The notes under the pieces are model-generated. The model ran no database searches, had not been told where the DNA came from, and was given only the letters and a program-made list of their open reading frames with translations. A DNA stretch of 25,864 nucleotides from Opitutales bacterium UBA2995 (GTDB lineage Bacteria; Verrucomicrobiota; Verrucomicrobiia; Opitutales; UBA2995), in the NCBI GenBank assembly GCA_002346535.1, contig DDZZ01000050.1, positions 1-25,864 of the forward strand, in the 5' to 3' direction. Made by a program: the position numbers and the translations under genes. Positions 7,019-15,188 of this stretch are shown here, piece after piece; position 1 is the stretch's first letter, and each line of letters opens with the position of its first letter.

Positions 7019-8590
7019 ATGGAAGCAAAATACCTAACTCTATTATCGTCCCTTTCGCTTTTGGCTATTACTCCTGTCCTTACCGCGAACCTCGCCCTCC
7101 CCTCGATCTTCGGAGATCACATGGTCTTACAAAGAAACCAGGAAAATCGGGTATGGGGCTGGGGTGAAGAAGGAGAAAAAGTCTCCGTTTCAATCAACGG
7201 ACAAAAACACAGCACTAAGGCTAACAAAAAGGGCAGATGGGAAATTACTCTGAAACCCATGGCTGCCGGCGGTCCTTACAAAATGAAAATCGATGGATAC
7301 AAAAATGAGTTTTATTTCGACGATATCCTGGTGGGTGAGGTGTGGATCTGTTCGGGACAATCCAATATGCAGTGGAATGTTCACAAGACTGACAGTGCGG
7401 AATTGGATATCATCACTGCAAATTACCCGGAAATTCGTCTGATCTCCGTACCGCAAGTCGGCACCCATAAAGCCAAAGATGACTTCAACGGTCAATGGGC
7501 ACGATGCACTCCGGACTTGGTAAAAGACTTTTCAGCAGTCGGTTACTTTTTTGGTAAGCGGCTCTACCATGCATTGAATGTCCCTATCGGTCTTATCGAC
7601 AATGCATGGGGCGGCTCAGCGGCTGATGCCTGGATTCGGCGTGATGCCTTGGAAGACAATGAGCGCTATGATGAGCTCATGGCCTGGTGGGAAAATTACG
7701 AAAATACCTACGATGATGATATCGCGCAGGCTCAACGCCGAGTCGAGCAAAAGACTTTTAATGAAACCCTGAAAGCCTGGCGCGATAATGGCAGCCAGGG
7801 GCAAAGACCCCGAGCACCCAGAAACTTACTTTACGGAAATCAACGCCCGGGAAACATCTACAATGGCGTCCTGCATCCAACTATTGGATACGGAATCCGA
7901 GGAGCCATTTGGTATCAAGGTGAGTCGAATGCCAGCCGAGCATACCAATACCGGGATTTATTTCCACTGTTGATCCAGCACTGGCGTGATGAATGGGAAC
8001 AGGGTAATTTCCCGTTCTACTATGTACAGCTGGCAGACTTTCGCGGAGAAGAATCCGAACCAGGTAATGCCGACTGGCCGGAACTGAGAGAAGCACAATC
8101 TATGACAATGGAGCGATTGGTTAATGTGGGGCAGGCTGTGATTATAGACATAGGCGAAGGCCGTGACATTCACCCGAGAAACAAGCAAATGGTAGCCAAC
8201 CGCTTGGCTCGTTGGGCACTGGCTCGGGACTACGGTTTCGAAATCCAATACCAAAGCCCGACCTACCAATCCATGAAGGCAGAAGGTAATAAGATTATTC
8301 TATCTTTCGATCATGTCGGCCAGGGACTGTATTCCTTCGACACTCCCGAACCTCAAGGATTTTCCATAGCCGGAAAAGACAAAAAATTTGTTTGGGCGGA
8401 TGCGGAAATTTCCTCACCAAACGAGGTAACCGTATGGAGTGATCAGGTCTCGAAACCCGTTGCTGTTCGTTACGCCTGGGCCAACAATCCAGTGTGCAAC
8501 ATGTACAGCCGGGATGGTTTACCCATGACCCCATTTAGAACTGACAAATGGCCAGGTGTGACCGAAGGAGTTGAAATCAGGCAACGATAA
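7019..8590 (+). CDS. Exported SGNH carbohydrate acetylesterase (sialate O-acetylesterase family)
   Basis: The 523-residue protein begins with a signal peptide (residues 1 to about 23, ending LTANLA), then an N-terminal beta domain (LPSIFGDHMVLQRNQ). The SGNH hydrolase core has the nucleophile S115 in CSGQSNMQW, the block GAIWYQGESNA (296-306), and DIHPRNK (383-389) supplying the Asp-His pair. The family removes O-acetyl groups from sugars such as sialic acid or plant and algal glycans; the genomic setting with sulfatases favours polysaccharide deacetylation over sialic acid. It follows dctM after 22 bases, suggesting co-expression of ester removal and acid uptake. It is convergent with the TauD-like gene. 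Family confident, substrate open. Confidence 0.95.
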   Translation: MEAKYLTLLSSLSLLAITPVLTANLALPSIFGDHMVLQRNQENRVWGWGEEGEKVSVSINGQKHSTKANKKGRWEITLKPMAAGGPYKMKIDGYKNEFYFDDILVGEVWICSGQSNMQWNVHKTDSAELDIITANYPEIRLISVPQVGTHKAKDDFNGQWARCTPDLVKDFSAVGYFFGKRLYHALNVPIGLIDNAWGGSAADAWIRRDALEDNERYDELMAWWENYENTYDDDIAQAQRRVEQKTFNETLKAWRDNGSQGQRPRAPRNLLYGNQRPGNIYNGVLHPTIGYGIRGAIWYQGESNASRAYQYRDLFPLLIQHWRDEWEQGNFPFYYVQLADFRGEESEPGNADWPELREAQSMTMERLVNVGQAVIIDIGEGRDIHPRNKQMVANRLARWALARDYGFEIQYQSPTYQSMKAEGNKIILSFDHVGQGLYSFDTPEPQGFSIAGKDKKFVWADAEISSPNEVTVWSDQVSKPVAVRYAWANNPVCNMYSRDGLPMTPFRTDKWPGVTEGVEIRQR

Positions 8591-8594
8591 GTCA

Positions 8595-8634
8595 ACATCC
8601 TAGCCTCTAAATCAAAATAAAGCAATCAGGATGT
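8595..8634. terminator. Possible terminator between convergent genes
   Basis: Arms ACATCCT (8595-8601) and AGGATGT (8628-8634) form a seven-base stem around a 26-base AT-rich loop. It lies between the convergent stops of the acetylesterase gene (8590) and the TauD-like gene (8664). The long loop and weak T-tract make this a low-confidence call. Confidence 0.3.
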
Positions 8635-8663
8635 ATGCGTTTTCATCCGGTCAGATGTCCGAA

Positions 8664-9515
8664 TTAAATGGGTCGATCTCCCGATATTGTCACCCGATAC
8701 ATCTCCCGCCGGTGGCCCTGATAATCATTCAAGGCATGGTGCTGAACGCACCGATTGTCCCAAAATGCGACCGAGCCTTTTTTCCACTGGAAGCGACAAG
8801 TAAAAATTTCTCTTCGGCCGTGCTCGAAAAGAAACTTTAGAATGGGCTGACTTTCTTCGTTAGTCATGCCTTGGAGTCGTTTGCAGAAATTGACATTCAC
8901 ATAGAGGCTCTTTCGGCCTGTTTCCGGATGCGTGCGAACTACGGGGTGCGCCACTTCCTCCTCAGCCTTGTTGTTGGGGTTCATGTTCATATTCTTGAAG
9001 TGGTCGCGCGCGACTCCTTTGGGATCAAAGATGCCCAATGCAGAATGAATGCAATTCAACCCATCCAACATTTCCTTCATTGCATCCGTTAACGTTTCAT
9101 AAGCCAGATACTGATTGGCGAATAAGGTGTCCCCACCGATGAGTGGAATGTCTACCGCGTAAAGCAGAGAACCAAGAGAAGGTTTTTCCATGTAGGATAC
9201 ATCGGTATGCCAACCACCCCCAAAATTATAACCCCCTTCATCCGCTTCCTTAACCAAACGAAGGACTTCTGGATAGTCCGGCATACCATGAATGAAATCG
9301 TGCTCATCCAAAGATCCAAATTTTTTAGCAAATCGGACCAACTGATCAGGAGTTAACTCCTGATCCCGAAAGAAGATTACACAATTATCCAGCAGGGCCT
9401 GGCGAATGTCTTGAATAAGCTCAGGGGCATGATCATCGGCTAAATTCGCGCCTTTAATTTCCGCGCCTAAAGCACTGGCGATTGGGGTAATTTCTAATTT
9501 GGTTTGTGTCTGCAT
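8664..9515 (-). CDS. TauD/TfdA-family 2-oxoglutarate-dependent dioxygenase
   Basis: From ATG 9515 the protein has 283 residues, the usual TauD length; the frame reaching back to 9602 adds residues without domain support. The iron ligands are H103 and D105 (GGGWHTDVSY) and H259 (WDNRCVQHHALNDY). The closing block HRREMYRVTISGDRP carries the 2-oxoglutarate- and sulfonate-binding arginines equivalent to those of taurine dioxygenase. Relatives release sulfite from taurine, or act on aryloxyacetates, carnitine-type compounds and sulfate esters, so the exact substrate is open. It is cytoplasmic. It lies downstream of the sulfatase gene on the same strand, with a 224-base gap that probably holds its own promoter. 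A link to organosulfur use is plausible but unproven. Confidence 0.92.
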   Translation of the reverse strand: MQTQTKLEITPIASALGAEIKGANLADDHAPELIQDIRQALLDNCVIFFRDQELTPDQLVRFAKKFGSLDEHDFIHGMPDYPEVLRLVKEADEGGYNFGGGWHTDVSYMEKPSLGSLLYAVDIPLIGGDTLFANQYLAYETLTDAMKEMLDGLNCIHSALGIFDPKGVARDHFKNMNMNPNNKAEEEVAHPVVRTHPETGRKSLYVNVNFCKRLQGMTNEESQPILKFLFEHGRREIFTCRFQWKKGSVAFWDNRCVQHHALNDYQGHRREMYRVTISGDRPI

Positions 9516-9739
9516 TTCTATCGGGATTGAGATGTTGAGCTTGACGACTGAGTGGTAAGGACGCGGACCTTGGTGCGTGACCGCACAAAGGATGAGGAAC
9601 ACTGGGCATTTCGGGCTGAGAAAAGGGACAAATCATCCGATTGAGGACTTCCCCTCTTATGTGCTATTTGGATACTGTTTTTCATAAAATTTATTTCGTT
9701 TCTGACTTTTCGGTTAGAGATGCAGGCAGTGGCTATGAC

Positions 9740-11245
9740 TTAATTTGCGTTTAGTTGCTCTCTTCCCCGTTGCATGGCCTCCTGCAAGGGAATATGGCCT
9801 TCCCCGTAAAGGGGTGAGTCCGAACCTGCACTACCCAACAACGGTTCCGCATTCACTTTTGGAAGGAATTTCTGAAAGCGGTTAATAATCCTTTTGTATT
9901 TGAGATCTCCGGCCAGATTTGTCCATTCATTCGGATCGCTACTGTGGTTGTAGAGTTCCTCCGATCCATCGGCGTATTTTGTATAGCGCCAGCGCTCGGA
10001 TCGCAGACTATGATTGTTGGGTCCGAAAGTGCACAGAGCCGGCTTGCTCCATCTTGCCTTCGGATCCTCCAACAGCGGCCGCAAGCTTTGACCTTCCAAA
10101 TCATCACGGATTTCCAAGCCGCATAAATCCGCCAAGGTGGGGAACAAGTCGATCAAGCCGACGGGTCGACTGCAACGCTCTCCTTCCTTCATTCCAGGTG
10201 CTGAAATGATAAGCGGCACACGAGTCGATTCTTCCCATATCGAGCGTTTGGACCAACGCAGTTTTTCACCCATATGAAATCCATGGTCACTCCACAAAAC
10301 GATTATCGTATTGTCTGCTTCCCCACTCTCCTCCAAGCCTTGCAAAACCATTCCTACTAAATAATCCACAAAACTATTAGCTGCCAAATAAGCCCTAACC
10401 GCATGGCGAGCTTCATCACTTTCAAGCATGTATTCATGCCTGGGCGCAGTATGATTCAGGGAAAGTAGCTTCGCTATCTCTGGGATATCGTCACGATCAT
10501 CGGGACGAGAGGCCGGCAACTGAACCCCTCCTAAAGGATATAAATCAAACCATTTTTTGGAGGCATAAATAGGTACGTGGGGAAGGTGAAACCCAATGGA
10601 TAAAAAGAAGGATTGTTCTTTTTTCGCCAGCTCATGCAGAACTTCGACAGCCCACTCAGCCGTCTTGTAATCACGCGTTTCTTCATCGGGAATATCGACC
10701 TGTCCCCAATCCCAACTGGGATGACTGCCCGGCACCGTGTATCGAAGCTTATTCTCGGGCCGACGCAATCCTCGTGATTTTTCGATATGGTCAAAGGAAG
10801 CTTTATCCGCGGCTCCATGAAAAACCTTTCCCATGGTTGATGAGAAGTATCCATGTTTCCTGAAATACTGAAACAGGGTCTCCTCATGCTTCGTGCCTTC
10901 AACCAATCGAAAATTGGGACCCAGAAAATACATACCGGTAGTTGAAGGTAATTTACCCAGAAATACACTTACGCGCGAAGGATTACAAATCGGTGCCTGG
11001 CAATGTGCGTTTGAAAATAACACTCCCTGTTCTGCCAACTTGTCGATGTGCGGGGTTATGATCTGAGGATGCCCTTCAAAAGAACCGACCCAGTCATTCA
11101 TATCATCAATCGCGATGAAGAGAACATTTGGTCTGCCATGAGCTTGTCGAAAGGGTTGATCCTGCGCTTTGCAAACCTCCAACGATGATCCAAGGCATGA
11201 AACTAAGACGGCTCCCCGAAGAATTCTTTTACGCACGTATTCCAT
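9740..11245 (-). CDS. Exported type I sulfatase, iduronate-2-sulfatase-like
   Basis: From ATG 11245 the protein has 501 residues. It opens with a basic, then hydrophobic leader (MEYVRKRILRGAVLVSCLG), after which the sulfatase fold begins at RPNVLFIAIDDMNDW, with the metal-binding Asp pair at 47-48. The signature CNPSR starts at C87, the cysteine expected to be converted to formylglycine, so a maturase elsewhere in the genome is implied. Further family blocks are GKVFHG, HLPHVPIYA, VLWSDHGFHMGEKLRWSKRS and VPLIISAPG. It should hydrolyse sulfate esters of a sulfated glycan in the envelope or outside. Residues 31-39 (PFRQAHGRP) are encoded by a copy of a widespread short repeat. The start overlaps the decayed DUF1552 gene. 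The family is clear; the glycan is not. Confidence 0.94.
   Translation of the reverse strand: MEYVRKRILRGAVLVSCLGSSLEVCKAQDQPFRQAHGRPNVLFIAIDDMNDWVGSFEGHPQIITPHIDKLAEQGVLFSNAHCQAPICNPSRVSVFLGKLPSTTGMYFLGPNFRLVEGTKHEETLFQYFRKHGYFSSTMGKVFHGAADKASFDHIEKSRGLRRPENKLRYTVPGSHPSWDWGQVDIPDEETRDYKTAEWAVEVLHELAKKEQSFFLSIGFHLPHVPIYASKKWFDLYPLGGVQLPASRPDDRDDIPEIAKLLSLNHTAPRHEYMLESDEARHAVRAYLAANSFVDYLVGMVLQGLEESGEADNTIIVLWSDHGFHMGEKLRWSKRSIWEESTRVPLIISAPGMKEGERCSRPVGLIDLFPTLADLCGLEIRDDLEGQSLRPLLEDPKARWSKPALCTFGPNNHSLRSERWRYTKYADGSEELYNHSSDPNEWTNLAGDLKYKRIINRFQKFLPKVNAEPLLGSAGSDSPLYGEGHIPLQEAMQRGREQLNAN
11135..11154. repeat. Short dispersed repeat inside the sulfatase gene
   Basis: On the plus strand this reads GCCATGAGCTTGTCGAAAGG, a variant of the widespread motif CCTGAGCTTGTCGAAGG. 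It encodes the peptide PFRQAHGRP, between the leader and the first sulfatase strand. A related copy lies at 13519-13537. Recognition rests on familiarity with the motif; copy number cannot be checked here. Confidence 0.5.
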
Positions 11246-11775
11246 CCAGGGATACACGATTGCGATCATGTGTACCCAGCTTAAAGTCGACACCCATTCC
11301 CTGAAGCATTGTGTTGTAAACATCGATACCTTCTGCACCGATATCCATGAATTGGCCAGTTTTAAAACATCCGTTCGCACTGGAAACGGCATGAAAAACT
11401 CCGGAAGGTTCACGCTTTACATCGTTGTGCTGGCCATCACCGGATTCCGTCGACACCATGGCTACAGCCGCTGTCTCCGGAAGCATTGAGTTGGACGGCG
11501 GCAGTGAAGATGAACATTTTGCGGCCGTTGTAAAAATAATCGCCAGTAACGCGCAGTCGTTCCCGTGCGGCGAGGAAAGCAATGGATCCAAAACACACAC
11601 AACCCATTTGAATGGCCAATGCATAGAGGTCGGCCATGAGGTGCCATTCTTCCGCCAGGTCGTCCAACTTCATATCGACACCTGAGCCCCTCGGATCTGC
11701 GGCGGCGCGCAATAACTTGGGATTCGGTTGCATCTCCGTAACATTCTCGGTCTTTTTCCGGAAGGTGATGGCCCG
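11229..11775 (-). pseudogene. Decayed DUF1552 gene, C-terminal part only
   Basis: Two minus-strand frames carry consecutive parts of a DUF1552-type protein, a family common in Planctomycetes and Verrucomicrobia. The first (about 11775 to 11460) reads GVDMKLDDLAEEWHLMADL, then ALAIQMGCVCFGSIAFLAA and VTGDYFYNG. The second (about 11480 to the stop at 11229) reads AMVSTESGDGQHNDVKREP, then GQFMDIGAEGIDVYNTMLQG. A frame change near 11450-11480, apparently with loss of several dozen codons, separates them. The N-terminal half is absent: a stop closes the frame at about 11776, and the M19 remnant begins there on the other strand. The sulfatase start lies inside its last codons. The gene is not functional. 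The boundary near 11775 is approximate. Confidence 0.75.
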
Positions 11776-12023
11776 CTACTTTGCAAACCTGGATGAAGTT
11801 ACCGACTACATTAACCACATCGTGAATATGGTCGGCGTGGATCATGCGGAATTCGGTTCCGACTTTGACGGCGTTGGAAACAATCTTTCCCGTTGGACTG
11901 AAAGACGAATCCCGATACCCGGCCCTTCTGGCGGAGCTGCTTGACCGGGGTTACTCGGAACAAGATCTGAAGAAAATCTGCGGGGAAATGCACTACGCAT
12001 TTGGGAGGAGGTTGAACGAATAG
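11740..12023 (+). pseudogene. Decayed membrane dipeptidase (peptidase M19), C-terminal part only
   Basis: The plus strand carries the C-terminal third of an M19 renal-dipeptidase-like metalloprotease. The first block is LDEVTDYINHIVNMVG, then VDHAEFGSDFDGVG with the characteristic GSDFDG motif. After a one-base frame change near 11885 comes FPVGLKDESRYPALLAELL, then DRGYSEQDLKKICGEMH, ending with TAG at 12021. The N-terminal two thirds, including the usual first metal-binding His-x-Asp motif, are missing, and the 5' boundary (about 11740) abuts the DUF1552 remnant. It cannot encode an active dipeptidase. Family recognition rests on the GSDFDG and RGYSEQDLKKI blocks. Confidence 0.8.
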
Positions 12024-12083
12024 CTGGAAAAATCTGGAAATGGTTCCGAGTTACAATCGGATCTGGTAACAATTAAGCGAAAT

Positions 12084-12112
12084 TTGCATAGTCTTCTCCT
12101 TTAAAATATTCT
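12084..12112 (+). promoter_or_regulatory. Candidate sigma-70-type promoter of the first Gfo/Idh gene
   Basis: TTGCAT at 12084-12089 and TATTCT at 12107-12112 are separated by 17 bases, in an AT-rich stretch about 60 bases upstream of ATG 12175. Spacing is ideal and each hexamer matches the consensus only partly, so this is a candidate. Confidence 0.35.
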
Positions 12113-12174
12113 TATACTACAGCGCTCAATTTTCCCAAACAAAGGAACCATAGCTCTTTCCACCCCAAAATAGT

Positions 12175-13488
12175 ATGAACATTGATCCCATTACCCGTCG
12201 TAAATTTATCAAAACTACCGGAGCAGCTGGCGTTGCTTCCCTTCTAGCTAACGTTCCAGTCGTTCACGGAAAACACCATTCCGATAAAGTGAAAGTCGGG
12301 CTGATAGGTCTCGGAGGCCGAGGCTGTGGTGCAGGCATAATAAATTGTGCTGAGGCCGATACTAATATCGAGCTCGTAGCAATAGGTGACCTTTTTAAAA
12401 ATCATCTGGACGAGGCGGAAGCCCGCATTAAGGGGAACATGGAGCTTAAAAAGCTGCCATTTGATAAGATCTACAAAGTTAATAACGAGAACAAGTTTCA
12501 CGGATTCGATGCTTACCAGAAGGTCATCGATAGTGACGTCGATTTGATCATTCTAACTACCCCTCCCGTTTTCCGTCCTCTACATTTTCGAGCGGCGGTA
12601 GAAGCCGGGAAGCATTGCTTTCTCGAAAAGCCAGCCGCCGTGGATCCGAAGGGTGTAAAGCACATCATCGAAACTTCAAAAATGGCCGAGAAAAAAGGGC
12701 TCACGGTTATTTCTGGAACCCAGATGCGCCGCGGACGCCACTTCCTGGCATTGGTAGACCAAGTACGTTCCGGAGCGATTGGAGCGATAATGAGTGGACA
12801 ATCCACCCGTCTCGGAGGAGCACTCTCCAACTGGCGAGAACATGAATCTGTACGCAGGCCTGAATGGTCAGACATGGAATGGCAACTACGCCGCTGGCTT
12901 TTCTGCACCTGGTCATCGGGTGATTTCATCGTCGAACAACACGTTCACAATTTGGATATCGTCGACTGGATTATGGGTGAGCACCCGGTTAAGGTAATTG
13001 GGACTGGCGGCCGCCAATCCCGCACAAGTCCAGCTTACCCCAATGTTTGGGACAATATATCAGTCGAATACGAATACCCGAACGGAGCACGCATTACACA
13101 CCTGGGCGCCCAAATGGATGGTATCAGTGGTCGAAACGACCTCGTAATGCACGGCACCAAAGGCCAGCTGAAGTCCAGTTTTTCCAATGCAAGCATAGCA
13201 GCCAAAAAGAGCTGGGAATATGAAGGGCCCACACCAAACCCCGCAGTGGTGGAATATGCGGACACACTTGATTCAATACGCAACAGCAAAGCCATCAACG
13301 AAGGCGCTCAAATTGCCCAAAGCACCATGACCGCTATTCTTGGTCGGATGGCCGCCTACTCCGGCCGTGCACTGAAATGGGATTGGGCGATGAATGCATC
13401 CAAACTGGACCTGACCCCTAAGGAATGGAAGTTTGGACCTCATGAACTACGGGAAGTAGCTGTTCCAGGTATTACCAAGTTGGTATAA
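12175..13488 (+). CDS. Tat-exported Gfo/Idh/MocA-family oxidoreductase
   Basis: This 437-residue protein has a twin-arginine leader (TRRKFIKTTGAAGV, residues 8-21). It then has a Rossmann nucleotide-binding motif (VGLIGLGGRGCGAG, about 41-54), the family EKP motif at 151-153 (CFLEKPAAVD) and the C-terminal alpha/beta domain. QHVHNLDIVDWIMG (255-268) probably contributes the active-site histidine. Family members oxidise or reduce sugars with a tightly bound NAD(P); exported ones, like glucose-fructose oxidoreductase, keep the cofactor. Some relatives (GH109 type) cleave glycosides by an NAD-dependent mechanism. A second family member follows 154 bases downstream. A substrate cannot be stated, but a sugar is expected. 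Confidence 0.93.
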   Translation: MNIDPITRRKFIKTTGAAGVASLLANVPVVHGKHHSDKVKVGLIGLGGRGCGAGIINCAEADTNIELVAIGDLFKNHLDEAEARIKGNMELKKLPFDKIYKVNNENKFHGFDAYQKVIDSDVDLIILTTPPVFRPLHFRAAVEAGKHCFLEKPAAVDPKGVKHIIETSKMAEKKGLTVISGTQMRRGRHFLALVDQVRSGAIGAIMSGQSTRLGGALSNWREHESVRRPEWSDMEWQLRRWLFCTWSSGDFIVEQHVHNLDIVDWIMGEHPVKVIGTGGRQSRTSPAYPNVWDNISVEYEYPNGARITHLGAQMDGISGRNDLVMHGTKGQLKSSFSNASIAAKKSWEYEGPTPNPAVVEYADTLDSIRNSKAINEGAQIAQSTMTAILGRMAAYSGRALKWDWAMNASKLDLTPKEWKFGPHELREVAVPGITKLV

Positions 13489-13507
13489 TTTTTCCTAAGT
13501 TTTGTTC

Positions 13508-13586
13508 GAGCGGCTAATCCTGAGCACGTCGAAGGGCTTTATGCCGCAATTCGATGACTGTTGATGATCATAACATAAAGCCGCTC
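13508..13586. repeat. Interrupted inverted repeat with a short dispersed repeat in one arm
   Basis: The right arm CATAAAGCCGCTC (13574-13586) would pair perfectly with GAGCGGCTTTATG. The left arm is present but split: GAGCGGCT at 13508-13515 and GGCTTTATG at 13535-13543. Between them lies AATCCTGAGCACGTCGAAG, which contains the dispersed repeat seen in the sulfatase gene, and GGCT occurs on both sides like a four-base duplication. It lies between the two Gfo/Idh genes and may also act as a terminator or processing hairpin. Confidence 0.45.
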
Positions 13587-13642
13587 CTAAATTTTTAACA
13601 ACCGTCATTGAATTTATCTGAAATTTCTCCCACGCTTATACC

Positions 13643-15049
13643 ATGTCAGTATCCCGCCGTAAATTCTTTAAATCTTCAGCTGCTGCCACAGCAGCCCTAT
13701 CGTTTCCTACCATTATCCCGCGTCACGTACTCGGCGGTGCACATCATGTAGCCCCTAGCGACAAGGTGAATGTCGGCATGGTCGGGGTAGGTGGTCAAGG
13801 CCGCCACAATTCCATGGAATTGATGCGGCTGAACGATGTGCAGATCATAGCCATTGCTGATCCTGCGGAATACTGGGACCTCTCATCATTCTATTTTCAA
13901 AGCTACGCCGGTCGGGGTCCGGTCAAAGACCTCATCGAAGAACACTTCCAGCAAAAGACTCCCAACTTTAAAGTCGCGGAATATCTAAACTTTCGGGAGA
14001 TGCTGGAAAAGGAAAAGTCACTAGATGCAATTGTCTGCTCTACCCCCGATCACACCCATGCTTTCGTAGCAGCGAACGCCATGCGGGCAGGGAAACATAT
14101 TTTTGTAGAAAAGCCCCTCACCCACAATTTGGTTGAAAACCGCCAGATAGCAAAGATCGCAGAAGAAACCTGCGTGGCCACCCAAATGGGGAACATGGGC
14201 CATAGCTCGGAAGGAATCCGTCAAACAGTCGAATTGCTTCAAGTCGGTGCAATTGGAGAAGTGAAGCAAACACACTCCTGGTGCAATGCCACTCGTTGGA
14301 GCAATGGATTATCAGGTTTGCCTTTGGGAACTTCAGTGAAACCGATTGGGTTTGATTGGGATATGTGGCTGGGACCCAGAGAATTAATCCCTTTCCATGA
14401 AGATTATACACCGGTCAAATGGCGCGACTTCTGGCGCTTCGGATGCGGGGCCATTGGAGACTTTGCATGCCATGACATGGATGCCACTGTTTGGGCCTAC
14501 AACCTCAAAACTCCGGAATCTGTTCAGATTTATCCCATCGGCCAGCACAACGATGAGATCGTTCCGCATGGAGAGATTGGGTATTTCAATTTCAAAGCTA
14601 AAGGGAAACAAAAAGCTATGAAGATAACTTGGTATGCCGGTGGAGGCAGACCTGGGCGCCATGAATTTTTCCCGGATACTTTTCACCTTTCCAAACGAGG
14701 CCTGCTCTTCGAAGGCACTAAGGGAGTCATTCAATGCGACGGAGCCGGTGGCGCCCCTCGTATATTCCCGCAAGAATTGAGGGAATCCATTGAACGCCCA
14801 CCTAAATCCATCCGCCGTACGGGTGGGCACCACCGTGATTGGGTCGACGCGATCAAAGGCGGTCCAAAAGCAAGCTCCAATTTCGAATACGCTGCTCGCC
14901 TGAATGAGATTGCTTTGCTTGGAGTGCTTTCAATCCGAATGGGTAGCGCAGAAATTAAATGGGATCCAAAAAATATGAAAGCCAAAGGTCTGCCCGAAGC
15001 CGATCAGTTTATCGACGAGCCGGTCAGAGAGGGTTGGCAGGTCGTCTAA
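13643..15049 (+). CDS. Second Tat-exported Gfo/Idh/MocA-family oxidoreductase
   Basis: This 468-residue protein has a twin-arginine leader (SRRKFFKSSAAATAALS, residues 4-20). It has the nucleotide-binding motif GMVGVGGQGRHN (45-56), STPDHTHA (133-140), the EKP motif at 156-158 (FVEKPLTHN) and the later block GCGAIGDFACHDMD, typical of the large exported subgroup abundant in Planctomycetes and Verrucomicrobia. It is probably a periplasmic NAD(P)-bound sugar dehydrogenase or glycoside-processing enzyme. It is clearly diverged from its upstream neighbour (different length and motif context), so the pair is not a recent duplication. A stem-loop terminator candidate follows its stop. Confidence 0.94.
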   Translation: MSVSRRKFFKSSAAATAALSFPTIIPRHVLGGAHHVAPSDKVNVGMVGVGGQGRHNSMELMRLNDVQIIAIADPAEYWDLSSFYFQSYAGRGPVKDLIEEHFQQKTPNFKVAEYLNFREMLEKEKSLDAIVCSTPDHTHAFVAANAMRAGKHIFVEKPLTHNLVENRQIAKIAEETCVATQMGNMGHSSEGIRQTVELLQVGAIGEVKQTHSWCNATRWSNGLSGLPLGTSVKPIGFDWDMWLGPRELIPFHEDYTPVKWRDFWRFGCGAIGDFACHDMDATVWAYNLKTPESVQIYPIGQHNDEIVPHGEIGYFNFKAKGKQKAMKITWYAGGGRPGRHEFFPDTFHLSKRGLLFEGTKGVIQCDGAGGAPRIFPQELRESIERPPKSIRRTGGHHRDWVDAIKGGPKASSNFEYAARLNEIALLGVLSIRMGSAEIKWDPKNMKAKGLPEADQFIDEPVREGWQVV

Positions 15050-15064
15050 GCTGGAAAGCTAAAC

Positions 15065-15121
15065 CCATCTTAATTTTGGTCTTTATCTTCATCTCGATTT
15101 AATTTGGTTAAGATGGCTTTT
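15065..15121 (+). terminator. Candidate rho-independent terminator after the second Gfo/Idh gene
   Basis: CCATCTTAA (15065-15073) and TTAAGATGG (15108-15116) form a perfect nine-base stem around a 34-base loop, followed by CTTTT. It begins 16 bases after the stop codon. The long loop is the weak point. Confidence 0.45.
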
Positions 15122-15142
15122 CACTAAGGTCGAAGGCCAATC

Positions 15143-15168
15143 GGCTTGCTCGGCGATCAAGCCCTACC
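15143..15168 (-). repeat. GTAG-type REP-like hairpin, copy A
   Basis: On the minus strand this 26-base unit starts GGTAGGGCTTG and ends GCAAGCC, with a six-pair stem GGCTTG/CAAGCC. It has the same length and start as the unit at 17117-17142, and the stem pairs change together. It lies between the terminator of the oxidoreductase gene and the sulfatase pseudogene. Confidence 0.55.
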
Positions 15169-15188
15169 TAAGGTCAAGATTTTTTAAT

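Noticed and set aside
10531..10968. A 145-codon minus-strand frame inside the sulfatase
   Set aside because: Same strand but a different frame from a gene with intact sulfatase motifs throughout.
11462..11845. A 127-codon minus-strand frame with a His/Cys/Arg-rich sequence
   Set aside because: It reads across the two remnants in the wrong frame; the real signal there is DUF1552 (minus) and M19 (plus).
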